Source: JBNJGT01 sp051819765 (GTDB lineage Archaea; Nanobdellota; Nanobdellia; Woesearchaeales; JACJVW01). From it: DNA of 5,066 nucleotides. The stretch lies in contig JBNJGT010000078.1 of assembly GCA_051819765.1 (NCBI GenBank), forward strand, positions 1 through 5,066. The letters are read 5' to 3'. A program made the translations under genes and the position numbers. The notes below the pieces were generated by a model. That model worked only from the letters and a program-made list of their open reading frames with translations, made no database searches and was not told where the DNA came from. This document shows, piece after piece, positions 4,857 to 5,066 of this stretch (position 1 is the stretch's first letter; the number at the start of each line of letters is the position of its first letter).

Positions 4857-5066
4857 AATCATCAGAAAAGAAGGAATCAGACTGAGCGGGCCAATACTCT
4901 CTGATCTGGTTGGCCTCGTGGTATTCATATTTGTAAACGGCGTTTACATGGATAAGATCTCAGTCCTACTCACGTCATTCAGTATGCATGTCTCCCGCAA
5001 TATGGATTCAATCATGGGAGACCTTTTGACAACCAAGGATATCTTTGCTTTGATTTCCCGGTACCC
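4828..5066 (+). CDS. Unrecognised membrane protein, 5' part only (cut by window edge)
   Basis: From ATG 4828 the frame is open to the window end (79 codons, no stop). The start is supported by AGAGGT at 4817-4822 and overlaps the DsbA-like gene by 29 nt in another frame, as with the other junctions of this operon. Residues 1-18 are basic and amphipathic (QKTIEIIRKEG); about 20-40 are hydrophobic (ILSDLVGLVVFIFVNGVYM), probably a first transmembrane helix. A less hydrophobic tail follows, with KISVLLTSF and a stretch rich in Met and Asp. No cysteine occurs in the visible part, so nothing shows it to be a DsbB or VKOR partner. I do not recognise the family. Operon position suggests a membrane function tied to the redox genes, which is only a guess. 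Confidence 0.7.
   Translation, partial: MRSALQKTIEIIRKEGIRLSGPILSDLVGLVVFIFVNGVYMDKISVLLTSFSMHVSRNMDSIMGDLLTTKDIFALISRY

Noticed and set aside
1..5066. CRISPR arrays, insertion sequences, tRNA or rRNA genes
   Set aside because: No spaced direct repeats, transposase motifs, terminal inverted repeats or cloverleaf/T-loop patterns were seen on either strand.

Overview
The window looks archaeal. Its two clear intergenic regions are AT-rich, with TATA-like boxes close to the start codons (TTTATAAAAA at 269-278, weaker TTTATGTA at 2158-2165) and T-runs after the stops. Shine-Dalgarno sites match the archaeal anti-SD. The mix of membrane-anchored multi-thioredoxin-fold proteins and stripped-down Fe-S/flavin subunits suggests a DPANN-type lineage (Woesearchaeota-like), but that placement is inference from protein style, not from a marker gene.

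All recognisable genes lie on the + strand. Positions 1 to about 309 carry no convincing complete gene: possibly the last codons of an upstream gene, a T-run, a doubtful 43-codon ORF, a perfect 15-nt palindrome and the promoter of the first large gene. Positions 310-2124 encode a 604-residue protein anchored by one N-terminal membrane helix. It carries three thioredoxin-fold regions outside the cytoplasm: two GILT-like domains with single-cysteine CPYG sites flanking a middle domain with CETC. A stem-loop plus T-run overlaps its stop codon.

A tightly packed operon follows from 2212 to the window end: a two-CCG-domain protein (HdrB/LutA-like), a compact GlcD-like FAD oxidoreductase, a two-[4Fe-4S] ferredoxin subunit (HdrC-like, equal to the N-terminal half of GlcF/GlpC), a membrane-anchored DsbA-like protein with CPHC, and the start of an unrecognised membrane protein cut by the window edge. 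Each downstream start overlaps the preceding stop, which implies co-transcription and coupled translation.

The three Fe-S/flavin genes together supply the parts of a glycolate oxidase or D-lactate dehydrogenase type complex, but the Fe-S subunit normally made as one GlcF/GlpC chain is split, with its halves on either side of the flavoprotein gene and in reversed order. The neighbourhood therefore joins a cytosolic 2-hydroxyacid-dehydrogenase-like electron module to exported disulfide chemistry. A functional link between the two is a hypothesis; substrate and electron acceptor cannot be read from the sequence.
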